NCBI GenBank assembly: GCA_023430825.1
Contig: JAEYYL010000216.1
Location: forward strand, 1-43,428
Direction of reading: 5' to 3'
Length of the DNA: 43,428 nucleotides
DNA from: Verrucomicrobiota bacterium
Lineage (GTDB): Bacteria > Verrucomicrobiota > Verrucomicrobiia > Opitutales > Opitutaceae
Below the pieces are notes generated by a model. The model ran no database searches. It was not told where the DNA came from and saw only the letters and a program-made list of their open reading frames with translations. Shown piece by piece: positions 30,438-38,251 of this stretch. Within the stretch, counting starts at the first letter, position 1. The number at the start of each line of letters is the position of its first letter. The translations under genes were made by a program, and so were the position numbers.

Positions 30438-31135
30438 AGGAAATTACCGTGCGCGAGTCCTTTTAGTGCGCCCACAACGTCGGCTTCGCGGCCCTCGTCA
30501 ATGAGCTGCTGAGGTGTCCTTCCGGCGGCCCATGCGCCGGCGGGTGTGTGAAGCCACTGCCGCAGCGCTTCCTCGGTCGCGAACACATCGCGGCCAGCCG
30601 TAAGCACGTCTGGAGGCATCTCGCGATGATGTCGCCGATACGAGAGGTTTTTGGTGACCTTGAACTCGACCTCGTATTCGTCCGACCAGAGCACTTGGTC
30701 GAGGGAAGGACTGCCCGGTAGATCGAGGAGGTCGATTGACCCGCGGATGGGTTCGATGCGTAGTCGGCCCGAGTAGAACATGATCGCATCGCCCCTGCCG
30801 AGGTCCTGACCGCGCCAACTGACGTTTTCGCTCGCGGGACGCGGGCCGCCGATGGCGAGTGCGTCCAGAAAAGTGTCGATTGCATGCTGGAGCTGCTCCG
30901 GGTCGTGGGCACCGAGCGCAGATTCGACGTCCCCAGCGGCGAGGTGCTCGCCGACAGGTAACTCGACCGCGATCCCGAGATCCGTGAGCGCCTGTGCGAT
31001 TTCTGGTCGGTAGACGGTCACATCCCTCTCGATTCTGACACCAAGTGCTGAAAGCCGCGGGTGCGCCGGACGCCCACGAAGCAACGCTCCTCGGTGTCCC
31101 GCAGCGGCTGCGGAGCGTCTGGTCAGGTAGTCCAT
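30434..31135 (-). CDS. Protein with C-terminal MbcA/ParS/Xre (DUF2384) antitoxin-like domain
   Basis: The protein has 233 residues. The last 50 residues (FATEEALRQWLHTPAGAWAA then RTPQQLIDEGREADVVGAL) match the C-terminal domain of MbcA/ParS/Xre antitoxins, which normally bind RES-domain toxins. The N-terminal 170 residues, including ENVSWRGQDLGRGDAIMF, are not recognised and do not look like a RES toxin. The gene starts one base after the stop of the 75-residue protein and overlaps its downstream neighbour by 4 bases. A second, minimal DUF2384 gene lies 1.3 kb upstream on the same strand. Confidence 0.7.
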   Translation of the reverse strand: MDYLTRRSAAAAGHRGALLRGRPAHPRLSALGVRIERDVTVYRPEIAQALTDLGIAVELPVGEHLAAGDVESALGAHDPEQLQHAIDTFLDALAIGGPRPASENVSWRGQDLGRGDAIMFYSGRLRIEPIRGSIDLLDLPGSPSLDQVLWSDEYEVEFKVTKNLSYRRHHREMPPDVLTAGRDVFATEEALRQWLHTPAGAWAAGRTPQQLIDEGREADVVGALKGLAHGNFL

Positions 31136-31136
31136 A

Positions 31137-31364
31137 TCACTTGCGCATCATCCGCGCTTTGAAGGGAGCCGACGTGAGTAGCATATATTTCTTCCCGTCT
31201 TTATCGAAGGACCAAACATCCGAGACCTCGCGAAGAAGCGGGGCGTTCTCCGGATCGACACGAGTTTTTCGGCGAAGCTTCCGGTTGGCCTTTCTCTTAT
31301 CCTGCTTTTCCGTTCGCGCTCTGGTCATCCCAAACACAGGCGTTTTTCGTCGAGAGCGGCTCAT
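31137..31364 (-). CDS. Small basic protein of unknown function
   Basis: The protein has 75 residues and begins MSRSRRKTPVFGMTRARTEK, followed by QDKRKANRKLRRKTR. It is very rich in Arg and Lys. The N-terminal pattern is one I associate with small conserved hypothetical proteins, but no function is known to me. The charge suggests nucleic-acid contact. It directly precedes the DUF2384-tailed gene with a one-base gap, so the two are likely co-translated. Confidence 0.65.
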   Translation of the reverse strand: MSRSRRKTPVFGMTRARTEKQDKRKANRKLRRKTRVDPENAPLLREVSDVWSFDKDGKKYMLLTSAPFKARMMRK

Positions 31365-31477
31365 GAGCTTTCTGATTTCGAGCGCTCGTCACGATTTTTT
31401 CGTCGAGCGCGGTTGCCGATCAGGTTGAGGCGGCGCGGAGCGTCGAGGCTCGTCGCGATCCGCAACGTGCAGCATCT

Positions 31478-32044
31478 CTATTCGTCGTCCCCCTCTCGTT
31501 GATGGCGATCGATAGGCTTCCAAGCCTTTCTCTTCATTCTCGCGGAAATCTGCGCCGCCGAAACTGGCGCGTATTTCCAACAATCAACACCGACATCGAC
31601 GCTGAGTGCGTGGGGATCGTCTTCGAGGGTGCCATGGGAATGCCCGTAGAGGTGCCAAGCACCACGGTGCGAATGGGGCCAGACACGCAGTGCGTAATGG
31701 CAAAGCACTACCCGCTGGTTCGCGCCGCCCAAGGAGATGGTGATCTCCGACAAGTCGCCGACGCTTTCGAAGATGCCAGAAAGATCGATCCCGCGTTTGT
31801 CATGATTTCCTCTAACTAAATGGATTTTCCCATTAAGGCGCTTGCGGTATCGACCCATTGCCTCGCGATCACCGAAGAGGGTGAAGTCGCCTAAATGCCA
31901 CACTGTGTCATTGGGGCTCACTCGCGAATTCCATCTCGCAACCAACGCCGCATCCATTTCGGCAGCGGAGGAGAAGGGGCGACTACAATAGCCGATGATC
32001 TTCGCATGTCCGAAATGCGTGTCTGCCGTGAACCAGGTGCTCAC
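31478..32044 (-). CDS. Calcineurin-like metallophosphoesterase
   Basis: The protein has 188 residues with the complete set of metal-binding motifs: DTHFGH near the N-terminus, HLGDFT, RGNHDKRG, and GHSHG preceded by CHYALRVWPHSH. This short single-domain form is common in phages and mobile elements. It could hydrolyse phosphodiesters, nucleotides or cyclic nucleotides. If it cleaves cyclic nucleotides it could dampen the CD-NTase signal carried on the same element, but that is speculation. Its start overlaps the upstream gene by 4 bases. Confidence 0.9.
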   Translation of the reverse strand: MSTWFTADTHFGHAKIIGYCSRPFSSAAEMDAALVARWNSRVSPNDTVWHLGDFTLFGDREAMGRYRKRLNGKIHLVRGNHDKRGIDLSGIFESVGDLSEITISLGGANQRVVLCHYALRVWPHSHRGAWHLYGHSHGTLEDDPHALSVDVGVDCWKYAPVSAAQISARMKRKAWKPIDRHQREGDDE

Positions 32045-32391
32045 GTCGCGCCTCCGCCACCGCGCTCGATGCGCCTGTCGACCAGCTTTGATTCTCGTGC
32101 GGTAAGGCGGAGAAACTCATCAGCGGACCCCACAGCAAAACCTGCGCGCTTCAATTTCGTCCGGACGCGGCGTTTGCCGACCCGGCCTACTTTGGCGGTC
32201 GAGACGGTCGCCGCCGGAGTGGCGACCTTCCGGCCATAGAACCCTTCCAAATATTGGGGCTTCAGTTTTTCACCGCGCACGCCGGTCGCACCCACGGATT
32301 TTTGAGCAATTGCGTTAAGCTCGTCGACCGAGAGCTGGTTTGGCTCTCGCCGGTTGGAAGCTTTGCTACGAGGTTTTTTAGCGCTGGTCAT
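32041..32391 (-). CDS. Uncharacterised basic protein, 116 residues
   Basis: The ATG at 32391 (MTSAKKPRSKASNRREPNQL) is preferred to one 15 codons upstream, since the upstream residues show nothing conserved. The tail GSADEFLRLTARESKLVDRR resembles the segment that precedes the helix-turn-helix in some XRE-type antitoxins, but no helix-turn-helix follows. The protein is rich in Arg and Lys throughout. It is coupled to the metallophosphoesterase by an ATGA overlap. Function unknown. Confidence 0.6.
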   Translation of the reverse strand: MTSAKKPRSKASNRREPNQLSVDELNAIAQKSVGATGVRGEKLKPQYLEGFYGRKVATPAATVSTAKVGRVGKRRVRTKLKRAGFAVGSADEFLRLTARESKLVDRRIERGGGGAT

Positions 32392-32459
32392 TGCCGCGTA
32401 AGCTTCGGCCGAATTACTCAAATAATAGGCGAGCACCCAGGGTTCGCTTGCTCGAAGAC

Positions 32460-32666
32460 TCAGAGGTAGCCTCCGTCGGCAATGGCGCCGAGCAGGTTGA
32501 GCACTTTGCTAAGGCCAACTTCATCAATGAGCATCTCCGTCGGGCTCTTCGACGAGAGTGCCACTTGGGGCGTGCGTAACCACTCCTTGGCGTTGTCCTC
32601 GCTACCTAGCACCTCCGTGGCTCGCCGGAGGGCAGCCTGCAAGAGATCGTTCTCTACGTCAGCCAT
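32460..32666 (-). CDS. Minimal MbcA/ParS/Xre antitoxin-domain (DUF2384) protein
   Basis: The protein has 68 residues, almost entirely the DUF2384 domain: ALRRATEVLGSEDNAKEWLR followed by SPTEMLIDEVGLSKVLNLLG. In toxin-antitoxin pairs this domain binds and blocks a RES toxin. No RES toxin is visible in the element. The gene has the strongest ribosome site seen in the cargo (AAGGAGGTG). It is the first gene of the right-hand cargo cluster. Confidence 0.8.
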   Translation of the reverse strand: MADVENDLLQAALRRATEVLGSEDNAKEWLRTPQVALSSKSPTEMLIDEVGLSKVLNLLGAIADGGYL

Positions 32667-32668
32667 GA

Positions 32669-32677
32669 CACCTCCTT
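32669..32677 (-). promoter_or_regulatory. Strong Shine-Dalgarno site of the DUF2384 gene
   Basis: AAGGAGGTG lies 2 bases before the ATG at 32666, a near-perfect match to the anti-SD sequence. It is unlike the weak or absent sites in front of most operon genes here, so high expression of this small protein is expected. Confidence 0.7.
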
Positions 32678-32678
32678 T

Positions 32679-33224
32679 TTAGGCTGCTTTAGTCGGTGCC
32701 GCCCGGTTGGCAGCTGGCTCGGAGGAATTGATCGGCATCTCGGCTACGCCCAGCAGCCATAACGCCCGCGCTAAAGCGCCCGACGGGGAAAGGGCTGATG
32801 CAAGCCATAATCAGTAGCATGAATCCACGCTGCCACTATGCTGTGGATTGTCAATCTTTGATGTTTTCTAACTGTTTAACCAGCAAAAGTTAATCCGATA
32901 CTTTTGCCCTAGTTTTCTCTGGTTGGACAGGCTGGTATTCTCGCGTTCAACCTGAGAAAACGCTAAGTGTAGCCGCGGCAGGTCAAGCGGCACCACACAC
33001 GACTTTGTTGCGGCGCTATCCGATGCCCGTGCAAACTGGCTCCCGGTTATCGTCAACCCGCGAACCGATGCTTTTTAGAATGCATCCTTCTCGTCTTGGC
33101 TATTCCGTCGTTTGCCAGAGGATGCGAACGCAACCCGAGTTTCGCCAGATGATGGTGAAAGCGTCGGTCGCCCGCCAGCTGACGCTATCTTCTCTGCATT
33201 TCGTTCACCGACCAGCGACAGATC
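32679..33224. other. Gene-poor right arm of the transposon
   Basis: I see no convincing gene here. On the minus strand a 19-codon frame (32738 to 32679, MPINSSEPAANRAAPTKAA) ends just before the DUF2384 ribosome site and could be a leader peptide, but has no support beyond position. Around 33000-33240 one plus-strand frame reads protein-like stretches interrupted by a stop, possibly a decayed gene. The AT-richer part near 32840-32940 could hold the promoter for the small-gene cluster. Confidence 0.45.
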
Positions 33225-33298
33225 TTCGGTTTACGACAGTGCTTGAGTCCGCAGTTCGGAATACGACAGTGCTTGGTCTAATAGTCCGGAATGCGACA
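33225..33298 (-). repeat. Right transposon end: 30-bp direct repeats (transposase binding sites)
   Basis: Three copies with exact 30-base spacing start at 33225 (TTCGGTTTACGACAGTGCTT), 33255 (TTCGGAATACGACAGTGCTT) and 33285 (TCCGGAATGCGACA). Read inward from the terminus, each unit begins TGTCG. The outermost unit ends at 33298 with GCGACA. Tandem TnsB sites of this kind mark Tn7-family ends. A partial extra CGACA is at 33216-33220. Confidence 0.75.
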
Positions 33299-33537
33299 AT
33301 TTTTGGGGCCCAGTGTTTTAAACAGCTTCTTACTTCCTCCTACGAAGGAACGACAACATTTGGTAACCTGCGCGGTCAGCCTTTGATCCCCATCACAACA
33401 GGGTTGTCGCCCCGTGGAACCGCGAATCCCAGCGGCCTGAGTTGCGGTCGAAACGCGCTTTCGCGGAGAAGGGGGCACGAAAGAATCGCATCCTCGGCGC
33501 GCAACCGACATCGACTCCGCATCCGTTCGACACCTCC

Positions 33538-34254
33538 GTGAATCTCATCCTCTTCGAGCCCGCCGAGATCGCTTCCCCGCTCCCACGCGGCGATCCGCGC
33601 GCCGTTCACCTGCTCGAGGTTCTTCGCCGCAAAAGCGGCGACACCTTCGACGCCGGCATCATCGACGGCCCCCGCGGCAAGGGCACGCTGATCGCCATCG
33701 ACGCCGACGCGCTCACGCTGCGTTTCGTCTGGACCGCCACGCCCGCTCCCGCGGATCCGATCACCCTGATCGTCGGCCTCCCGCGCCCCCAAACCGCGCG
33801 CGACATCCTGCGCGACGCCACGACGCTCGGCGTCGCCGCGCTTCACTTTGCGCTCACCGACAAGGGCGACCCCAACTACGCCCACAGCTCGCTCTGGCGC
33901 AGCGGCGAATGGCGGCGTCACCTCCTCGCCGGCGCAGAACAGGCGTTCGACACCCGCGTGCCGCAGGTCACCCACGGCCGCCCGCTCGGCGAGCTCGTCG
34001 ATACGCTCCCGCCCGACGGCTGCCGGCTCGCCCTCGATAATTACGAATCGCCCGCCCCCCTCAGCCAACTCGCGCAGGTGACTCCTCCCATCGTCCTCGC
34101 CCTCGGCCCCGAACGCGGCTGGTCCGCCGCCGAACGCCATCATTTGCGGGAAACCCGCTTCGACTTCGTGCATCTCGGCCCGCGCGTGCTGCGCACCGAG
34201 GCGGCATGCACCGTCGCACTCGCCCTGCTCAAGGCAAAACTCGGATCGCTGTGA
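33538..34254 (+). CDS. rsmE: 16S rRNA (uracil-1498-N3)-methyltransferase
   Basis: RsmE methylates U1498 of 16S rRNA with SAM. The 238-residue frame from the GTG at 33538 begins with NLILFEPAEIASPLPRGDPR and HLLEVLRRKSGD, the typical PUA-like start. The SPOUT domain follows, with GLPRPQTARDILRDATTLGV, LALGPERGWSAAERHHL and the final LGPRVLRTEAACTVALALL. A GTG start is chosen because conserved sequence begins there and upstream codons are unrelated. It is the first chromosomal gene to the right of the transposon, about 240 bases from its end. Confidence 0.93.
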   Translation: MNLILFEPAEIASPLPRGDPRAVHLLEVLRRKSGDTFDAGIIDGPRGKGTLIAIDADALTLRFVWTATPAPADPITLIVGLPRPQTARDILRDATTLGVAALHFALTDKGDPNYAHSSLWRSGEWRRHLLAGAEQAFDTRVPQVTHGRPLGELVDTLPPDGCRLALDNYESPAPLSQLAQVTPPIVLALGPERGWSAAERHHLRETRFDFVHLGPRVLRTEAACTVALALLKAKLGSL

Positions 34255-34296
34255 AGCGCATCCTCGCCGCCCACCGCGACCGCCCGCTTCTGCCCG

Positions 34297-35568
34297 TCAG
34301 CTCGCGACGCGGGTTTCGACCGCGCGGCTGGTCAGGACGGAGAACGTCACCGTGGTGCCTCCGCCCGGCTGCGCGCCGATCGTGAGATCGCCGCCGAGCG
34401 ACGTCGCGAGCCGTTTCGCGAGCGGCAGGCCGAGTCCAATGCCGGTGTTGCGCCGCGTCAGCCCGCCGTCGACCTGCGCGAACGGCAGCGCAATCCACGC
34501 GAGCTGCGCCTCCGTCAGGCCGATGCCCGTGTCGCGCACCGTGAAGCACAAGCGCGACGCATCGCCGGACACGCTCAGGTCGATTGCGCCGGCCGGCGTG
34601 AACTTCACCGCATTGTCGACGAGCACGAGCAGGATCTGGCGGATCACGGGCACGGGCGCCTGCACCACCGCCGGCAGGGCGGCGGCCACCTGCGTTTTCA
34701 ACGCCAGGCCCTTGTGCCGCGCGCGGGCGCGATACGTCGCCGCCACGTCGTCGAGCAACGCCGCCGGCGCAAACGGCTGCGGATCGAGCGCGAGCGTGCC
34801 GGCCTCCGCCTGGTTGAACGCGACGATCTGCCGCAGCAACTGCGCGAGCCCATCGGCGCAGGTTTTCGCATCGCCGAGCGTCTCCGCCTGCCCCGCGGTC
34901 AGCGTGCCGTCGTCGAGCATTTCGAGCATGCCGACAATTCCGTTCATGGGCGTGAGGAGCTCGTGGCTGACGTTGGCAAGAAACTCGTTCTTCACCTGCA
35001 CCGCCTGGCGGAGCTGGTCGGTCCGCACCGCGACATGCTCCTCGAGCGTCGCGAGCTGCAGGCGGGCCAGACGCGTGAGATGCCATTTCTCGGTCAGCGC
35101 CTGCGCGAGTTGGAGCACCTCGACCTTGTCGAACGGCTTTTTCAACACCAGCCACCGGTCGCGTGCGGTGAGCGCCGCCTGAATCTCGCTCCAGCTGCGA
35201 TCGGAATAGGCCGTGCAAATCACCACCTGCAGCTCGGGATCGATCTCCCACAGCTTACCGATCGTCGTGAGCCCATCCCAGCCCGGCGGCATGCGCATGT
35301 CGACAAACGCGAGCGCATAGGGCCGGCCCGCCGCGCAAGCCTGCGCAACTTTCTCGGTCGCCTCCTGCCCCTGCTGCGCGAACTCGAGCTCGAACACGTC
35401 GGACTGCGCCGCCACCGGCTCGGCCGGCGCGCCAAACAGCGCGGCGGCCTCGTCGTCGAGCGAGTGCGACGACTTCGGCGGCATCAGGATGCGGCGAAAA
35501 TCGTCGTGGATCGACAGGTTGTCGTCCACGAGCAGGATGCGGCGGTTGGGCGGAAGCAACGGATTCAT
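34297..35568 (-). CDS. Receiver-histidine kinase hybrid protein
   Basis: This is a 423-residue soluble protein. The N-terminal receiver has LLVDDNLSIHDDFRRIL, the phosphoacceptor Asp in AFVDMRMPPGWDG, and VICTAYSDRSW and LKKPFDK. A coiled-coil linker leads to a HisKA domain with the phosphorylatable His in FLANVSHELLTPMNGIVGML. A HATPase domain follows with LLVLVDNAVKFTP, VRDTGIGL and TGIGLGLPLAKRLATSLGG. No transmembrane segment is seen. It overlaps the membrane kinase gene by 4 bases (ATGA), so the two are translated together and probably form a phosphorelay. The output regulator is not in the window. Confidence 0.92.
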   Translation of the reverse strand: MNPLLPPNRRILLVDDNLSIHDDFRRILMPPKSSHSLDDEAAALFGAPAEPVAAQSDVFELEFAQQGQEATEKVAQACAAGRPYALAFVDMRMPPGWDGLTTIGKLWEIDPELQVVICTAYSDRSWSEIQAALTARDRWLVLKKPFDKVEVLQLAQALTEKWHLTRLARLQLATLEEHVAVRTDQLRQAVQVKNEFLANVSHELLTPMNGIVGMLEMLDDGTLTAGQAETLGDAKTCADGLAQLLRQIVAFNQAEAGTLALDPQPFAPAALLDDVAATYRARARHKGLALKTQVAAALPAVVQAPVPVIRQILLVLVDNAVKFTPAGAIDLSVSGDASRLCFTVRDTGIGLTEAQLAWIALPFAQVDGGLTRRNTGIGLGLPLAKRLATSLGGDLTIGAQPGGGTTVTFSVLTSRAVETRVAS

Positions 35569-37535
35569 GACTCAGGTGAGCGCGCGAGCGGAAGAGTGAG
35601 CGTGAACGTGGCGCCGCGGCCCGGGCCGTCGGAAACGGCGACGAGATCGCCGCCCATCTCACGCGCCGCGAGCACGCTGCTGTGCAGGCCGAAACCGTGG
35701 CCGCTGGGCTTCGTCGTGAAACCGTGCTGGAAGATCCGCTTGAGGTTCGCCGCCGGGATGCCCGGCCCGTTGTCGGCGACCGACAGCGCGACCGCGACGG
35801 CGCCCGCCGGCGCGACCCGCACCCGGATCACGCGCTCGCCCGGCTTCACGCCTTGCAACGCGTCCTTCGCATTTTTCAGGAGGTTGACGAGAATCTGCAG
35901 CACCTTGTGCCGGTCCGCCTGCACCGGACGAGCGTCGGCGAACTCCTGTTCGAGCGTGATGCCATGCCGCTCGAACGATTCGGCATTGAGCCGCAGCGCA
36001 TCCTCGAACAACTGCGCCGGCCCGAGCGTCTCCGTGACGCCGAAAAGCTGCGCTCCGCCCTGCTGGGTGACGATGATCTCGCGAATGTGATCGAAGTGCC
36101 GCACGAGCCCTTCGACATCCGTGAGCAACTCGCGGTTTTCCGCGGCGAGGTGCTCGTCGAGCTTGGCCAGGAACTCGGGCAGCTGGCGCCCCGCCGGATC
36201 GGCGGTGAAAAACTCGCCCAGCCGCGCGCGCTCGCGCTGCATCACCTCGACGACGCGGCGCAGATGACTGAGCCGCGTGGTCTTCAAACGATCCTGCACG
36301 TCGTGGACGATCAGGTTCACACTCGTGAGCACGTTGCCGACATTATGCAGCACGCCCGTCGCGACCTCGGCCATGCCCGCCTGGCGTGACGCGAGCACGA
36401 GCTGGCTGTGCAGCGCATGGAGCTCGCGCTCGGCCCGCTTCCGCACGGTCACGTCCTCGAGCGTGCCTTCGCACACGAGCTCGTCGCCCGGCCCGGTGCG
36501 TTTCAAACGGGCGTTGATCAACACCTCGAATTCGGACCCGTCGAACCGTCGGAAAGTCGCCGCGAATCCCCGCACCTCCTGCTCGTTCTCCAGCCGATGC
36601 CACAACCGCTCGCGCTCACGGATCGGAAACAGCCGGCCGTCGTCCAGCGAGAGCACCTTCGCATCGAAGGTCGGAGGCAGCCCGATCAGCCCGAGCAGGA
36701 AGGGATTGGCAAAACGCACCGCCCCGCTCCGGGACGTTTCGAAAATCCCGATCGGCACGGTCGCCACGAGCGCGCGGTGATGCTGCTCGTTTTGCTGGAG
36801 CTTTTCCGCCGTGCTCGCCCGCGCCCGCATCTCCGCCTCGAGATCGCTCGTGCGGTCACGCACGCGCTGTTCGAGCTCCTCGAGCAAATGCTGGTGAGCG
36901 TCCTGGCGCTGGCAGATTTCCCGCATCTCGCGGCGCGAATAGAGACAGGACCAGGCAAGCGCCGCACTCTCCAGCGCCAGCCAGCCGGCGTGCCCCACGA
37001 AACCCCACACCGTCGGCCCGCCACCCGGCGCGAGCAGGCCGGGCCACCAAATCCCGAGCACCGCGTGGTGACCGACGACCGCCGCCGCCGCGAGCGGCAG
37101 CACGCGCCAGTCCCGATAAAGCGACAGGAACGCGAGTGAACCGAACGCGTGATAATGCGCTTCCAGACGCCCGCCGCTCAACTGCACGAGCAACACCCCA
37201 AATCCGATCTGGGCCAGCGCCACCGTGCACCGCGTCACGAAAGCATGAGGCAGCCAGCGGATCAGCCCCACCGCCGGGAGCGCCAGCACCCCGCCCGCAC
37301 ACACCACCCCCGCCGCCAGCCCGGGGCTCGCCCCCTCCGCGGCGACCCAGAGCGCAAAGCCAGACGTGAACGCCCATTGCGCGAGCAGAAACCAAAAGAA
37401 CAGCCGGTTGGTCCGCGCGAACACCCGGTGTTCGCACGTGGCGAACAGGGTTTCCACCTGCGACCGCCGGCCGCGTGCAGCTTCTCTCCGCGCGACGAAA
37501 TCCGCGAGCCCTCCGCTTCCGGCGAGTTCGCTCAC
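35565..37535 (-). CDS. Membrane-bound PAS sensor histidine kinase with HNVGN-type H-box
   Basis: The protein has 656 residues. The N-terminal half contains about six hydrophobic segments (for example LFFWFLLAQWAFTSGFALWV and LPLAAAAVVGHHAVLGIWW). A coiled coil and a PAS domain follow (TVPIGIFETSRSGAVRFANP). The kinase core has the phosphoacceptor in GVLHNVGNVLTSVNLIVHD, where the usual H-E is replaced by H-N, as in a subset of kinases. Next come the N-box ILVNLLKNAKDAL, VADNGPGIP and the ATP lid GFTTKPSGHGFGLHSS. Upstream of its start, 250 bases to 37787 hold no gene. Translational coupling with the next kinase suggests a joint signal pathway. Confidence 0.92.
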   Translation of the reverse strand: MSELAGSGGLADFVARREAARGRRSQVETLFATCEHRVFARTNRLFFWFLLAQWAFTSGFALWVAAEGASPGLAAGVVCAGGVLALPAVGLIRWLPHAFVTRCTVALAQIGFGVLLVQLSGGRLEAHYHAFGSLAFLSLYRDWRVLPLAAAAVVGHHAVLGIWWPGLLAPGGGPTVWGFVGHAGWLALESAALAWSCLYSRREMREICQRQDAHQHLLEELEQRVRDRTSDLEAEMRARASTAEKLQQNEQHHRALVATVPIGIFETSRSGAVRFANPFLLGLIGLPPTFDAKVLSLDDGRLFPIRERERLWHRLENEQEVRGFAATFRRFDGSEFEVLINARLKRTGPGDELVCEGTLEDVTVRKRAERELHALHSQLVLASRQAGMAEVATGVLHNVGNVLTSVNLIVHDVQDRLKTTRLSHLRRVVEVMQRERARLGEFFTADPAGRQLPEFLAKLDEHLAAENRELLTDVEGLVRHFDHIREIIVTQQGGAQLFGVTETLGPAQLFEDALRLNAESFERHGITLEQEFADARPVQADRHKVLQILVNLLKNAKDALQGVKPGERVIRVRVAPAGAVAVALSVADNGPGIPAANLKRIFQHGFTTKPSGHGFGLHSSVLAAREMGGDLVAVSDGPGRGATFTLTLPLARSPES

Positions 37536-37787
37536 CGCGCCTCCTCCCGCTCTCCCGCCATCCGGCGCCGCCCCATCGGACGCGCACCGGCCGCCATCGC
37601 GCGAGGGCCGGCGACGACGCTGCCGGGCCGCGCCGTCAGACTGACTGCGGGGCCGATCTGGACTGAGGACATGTGCCTATGTTTTCGGCACAGATCGGGT
37701 GTGGTTTAGTCCCGCCTGCGCGGCGCAGCCCGATAATCGACGCGGCCTTGCGAAAGTCCGCTGCGCCGGACGTCCCGGCGAGCGCCG

Positions 37788-38192
37788 TCACTCGAACAAG
37801 CGATCGATCTCGCGCCGGTCGCGCTTGGTCGGCCGGCCCGTCCCCTTCTCGCGCGCCAGCACGTGTTGAATGCGCTGCTCGCGGGCCTTCGCAAACTCCT
37901 CGGCCGGGGTGAGCTCCTGGCAATACTCCGCGACCAGACGGGCACCCACCCGCGCGCGCGGCGATGCCACCACCCGCAGCGTGCGGGTGACCACACCCTG
38001 CTGCACCCGCACGGTCTCGCCGCTGCGCACCTCGCGCGAGGGCTTCACCGCCACCCCGGCGATTTCGACCTTGCCGGCACGACACGCTTCGGTGGCCTCC
38101 GGACGCGTCTTGCAGACGCGCACGGTCCACAGCCATTTGTCGATCCGGGCGCCGGGCGCGGCACCCCCGGGACTCTCGGAGGGGAAAAGCAA
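37788..38192 (-). CDS. S4-domain RNA-binding protein (Hsp15-like)
   Basis: The protein has 134 residues. The S4 domain is RIDKWLWTVRVCKTRPEATE followed by CRAGKVEIAGVAVKPSREV, as in Hsp15 (HslR), which binds free 50S subunits carrying nascent chains. The C-terminus is basic (GTGRPTKRDRREIDRLFE), as expected for the family. No ATG or GTG precedes the domain in frame. The only start is TTG at 38192, at the foot of a strong hairpin, so the exact start is uncertain. Confidence 0.85.
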   Translation of the reverse strand: MLFPSESPGGAAPGARIDKWLWTVRVCKTRPEATEACRAGKVEIAGVAVKPSREVRSGETVRVQQGVVTRTLRVVASPRARVGARLVAEYCQELTPAEEFAKAREQRIQHVLAREKGTGRPTKRDRREIDRLFE

Positions 38193-38223
38193 GCGACCGC
38201 GAATCTGGACGATTCGCGGTCGC
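38193..38223 (-). terminator. Strong hairpin terminator after the DUF3016 gene
   Basis: A perfect 13-base-pair stem (GCGACCGCGAATC at 38193-38205 with its complement at 38211-38223) has a 5-base loop. On the minus strand it is followed by TTGCTTTTCC, a T-rich tail. It lies 29 bases after the DUF3016 gene and abuts the TTG start of the S4 gene. Confidence 0.75.
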
Positions 38224-38251
38224 GCGCAAATGCCTTCAGGCCCGCGCTGCT

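Larger units (their letters stand above)
4091..33298. mobile_element. Tn7-like transposon with TnsAB fusion, carrying a defence operon
   Basis: The boundaries come from terminal sequence and gene content. The left end begins TGTCGC at 4091 and the right end finishes GCGACA at 33298, giving the TGT...ACA termini of Tn7-family elements. Counting two more bases on each side, the inverted match is ATTGTCGC/GCGACAAT. The element contains tnsAB, tnsC and tniQ near the tRNA-proximal end. In the Tn7 family the tns-gene end is also the one next to the attachment gene. The bases outside the ends are TAGAT on the left and ATTTT on the right, so no 5-bp target duplication is seen. Either the duplication has decayed or one boundary is slightly off. 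The size of about 29.2 kb is normal for a cargo-bearing Tn7 relative. Confidence is high for the element and moderate for the exact ends. Confidence 0.8.

Noticed and set aside
31389..31475. A 28-codon minus-strand frame after the metallophosphoesterase
   Set aside because: Low-complexity product, no ribosome site of note and no conserved sequence.
32868..33240. Short open frames in the right arm of the element
   Set aside because: Frames are interrupted by stops and show no domain. At most a decayed gene.
33225..33298. CRISPR-like repeats at the right end
   Set aside because: Only three degenerate units in direct contact, no spacers of constant length and no cas genes. They fit transposase binding sites.
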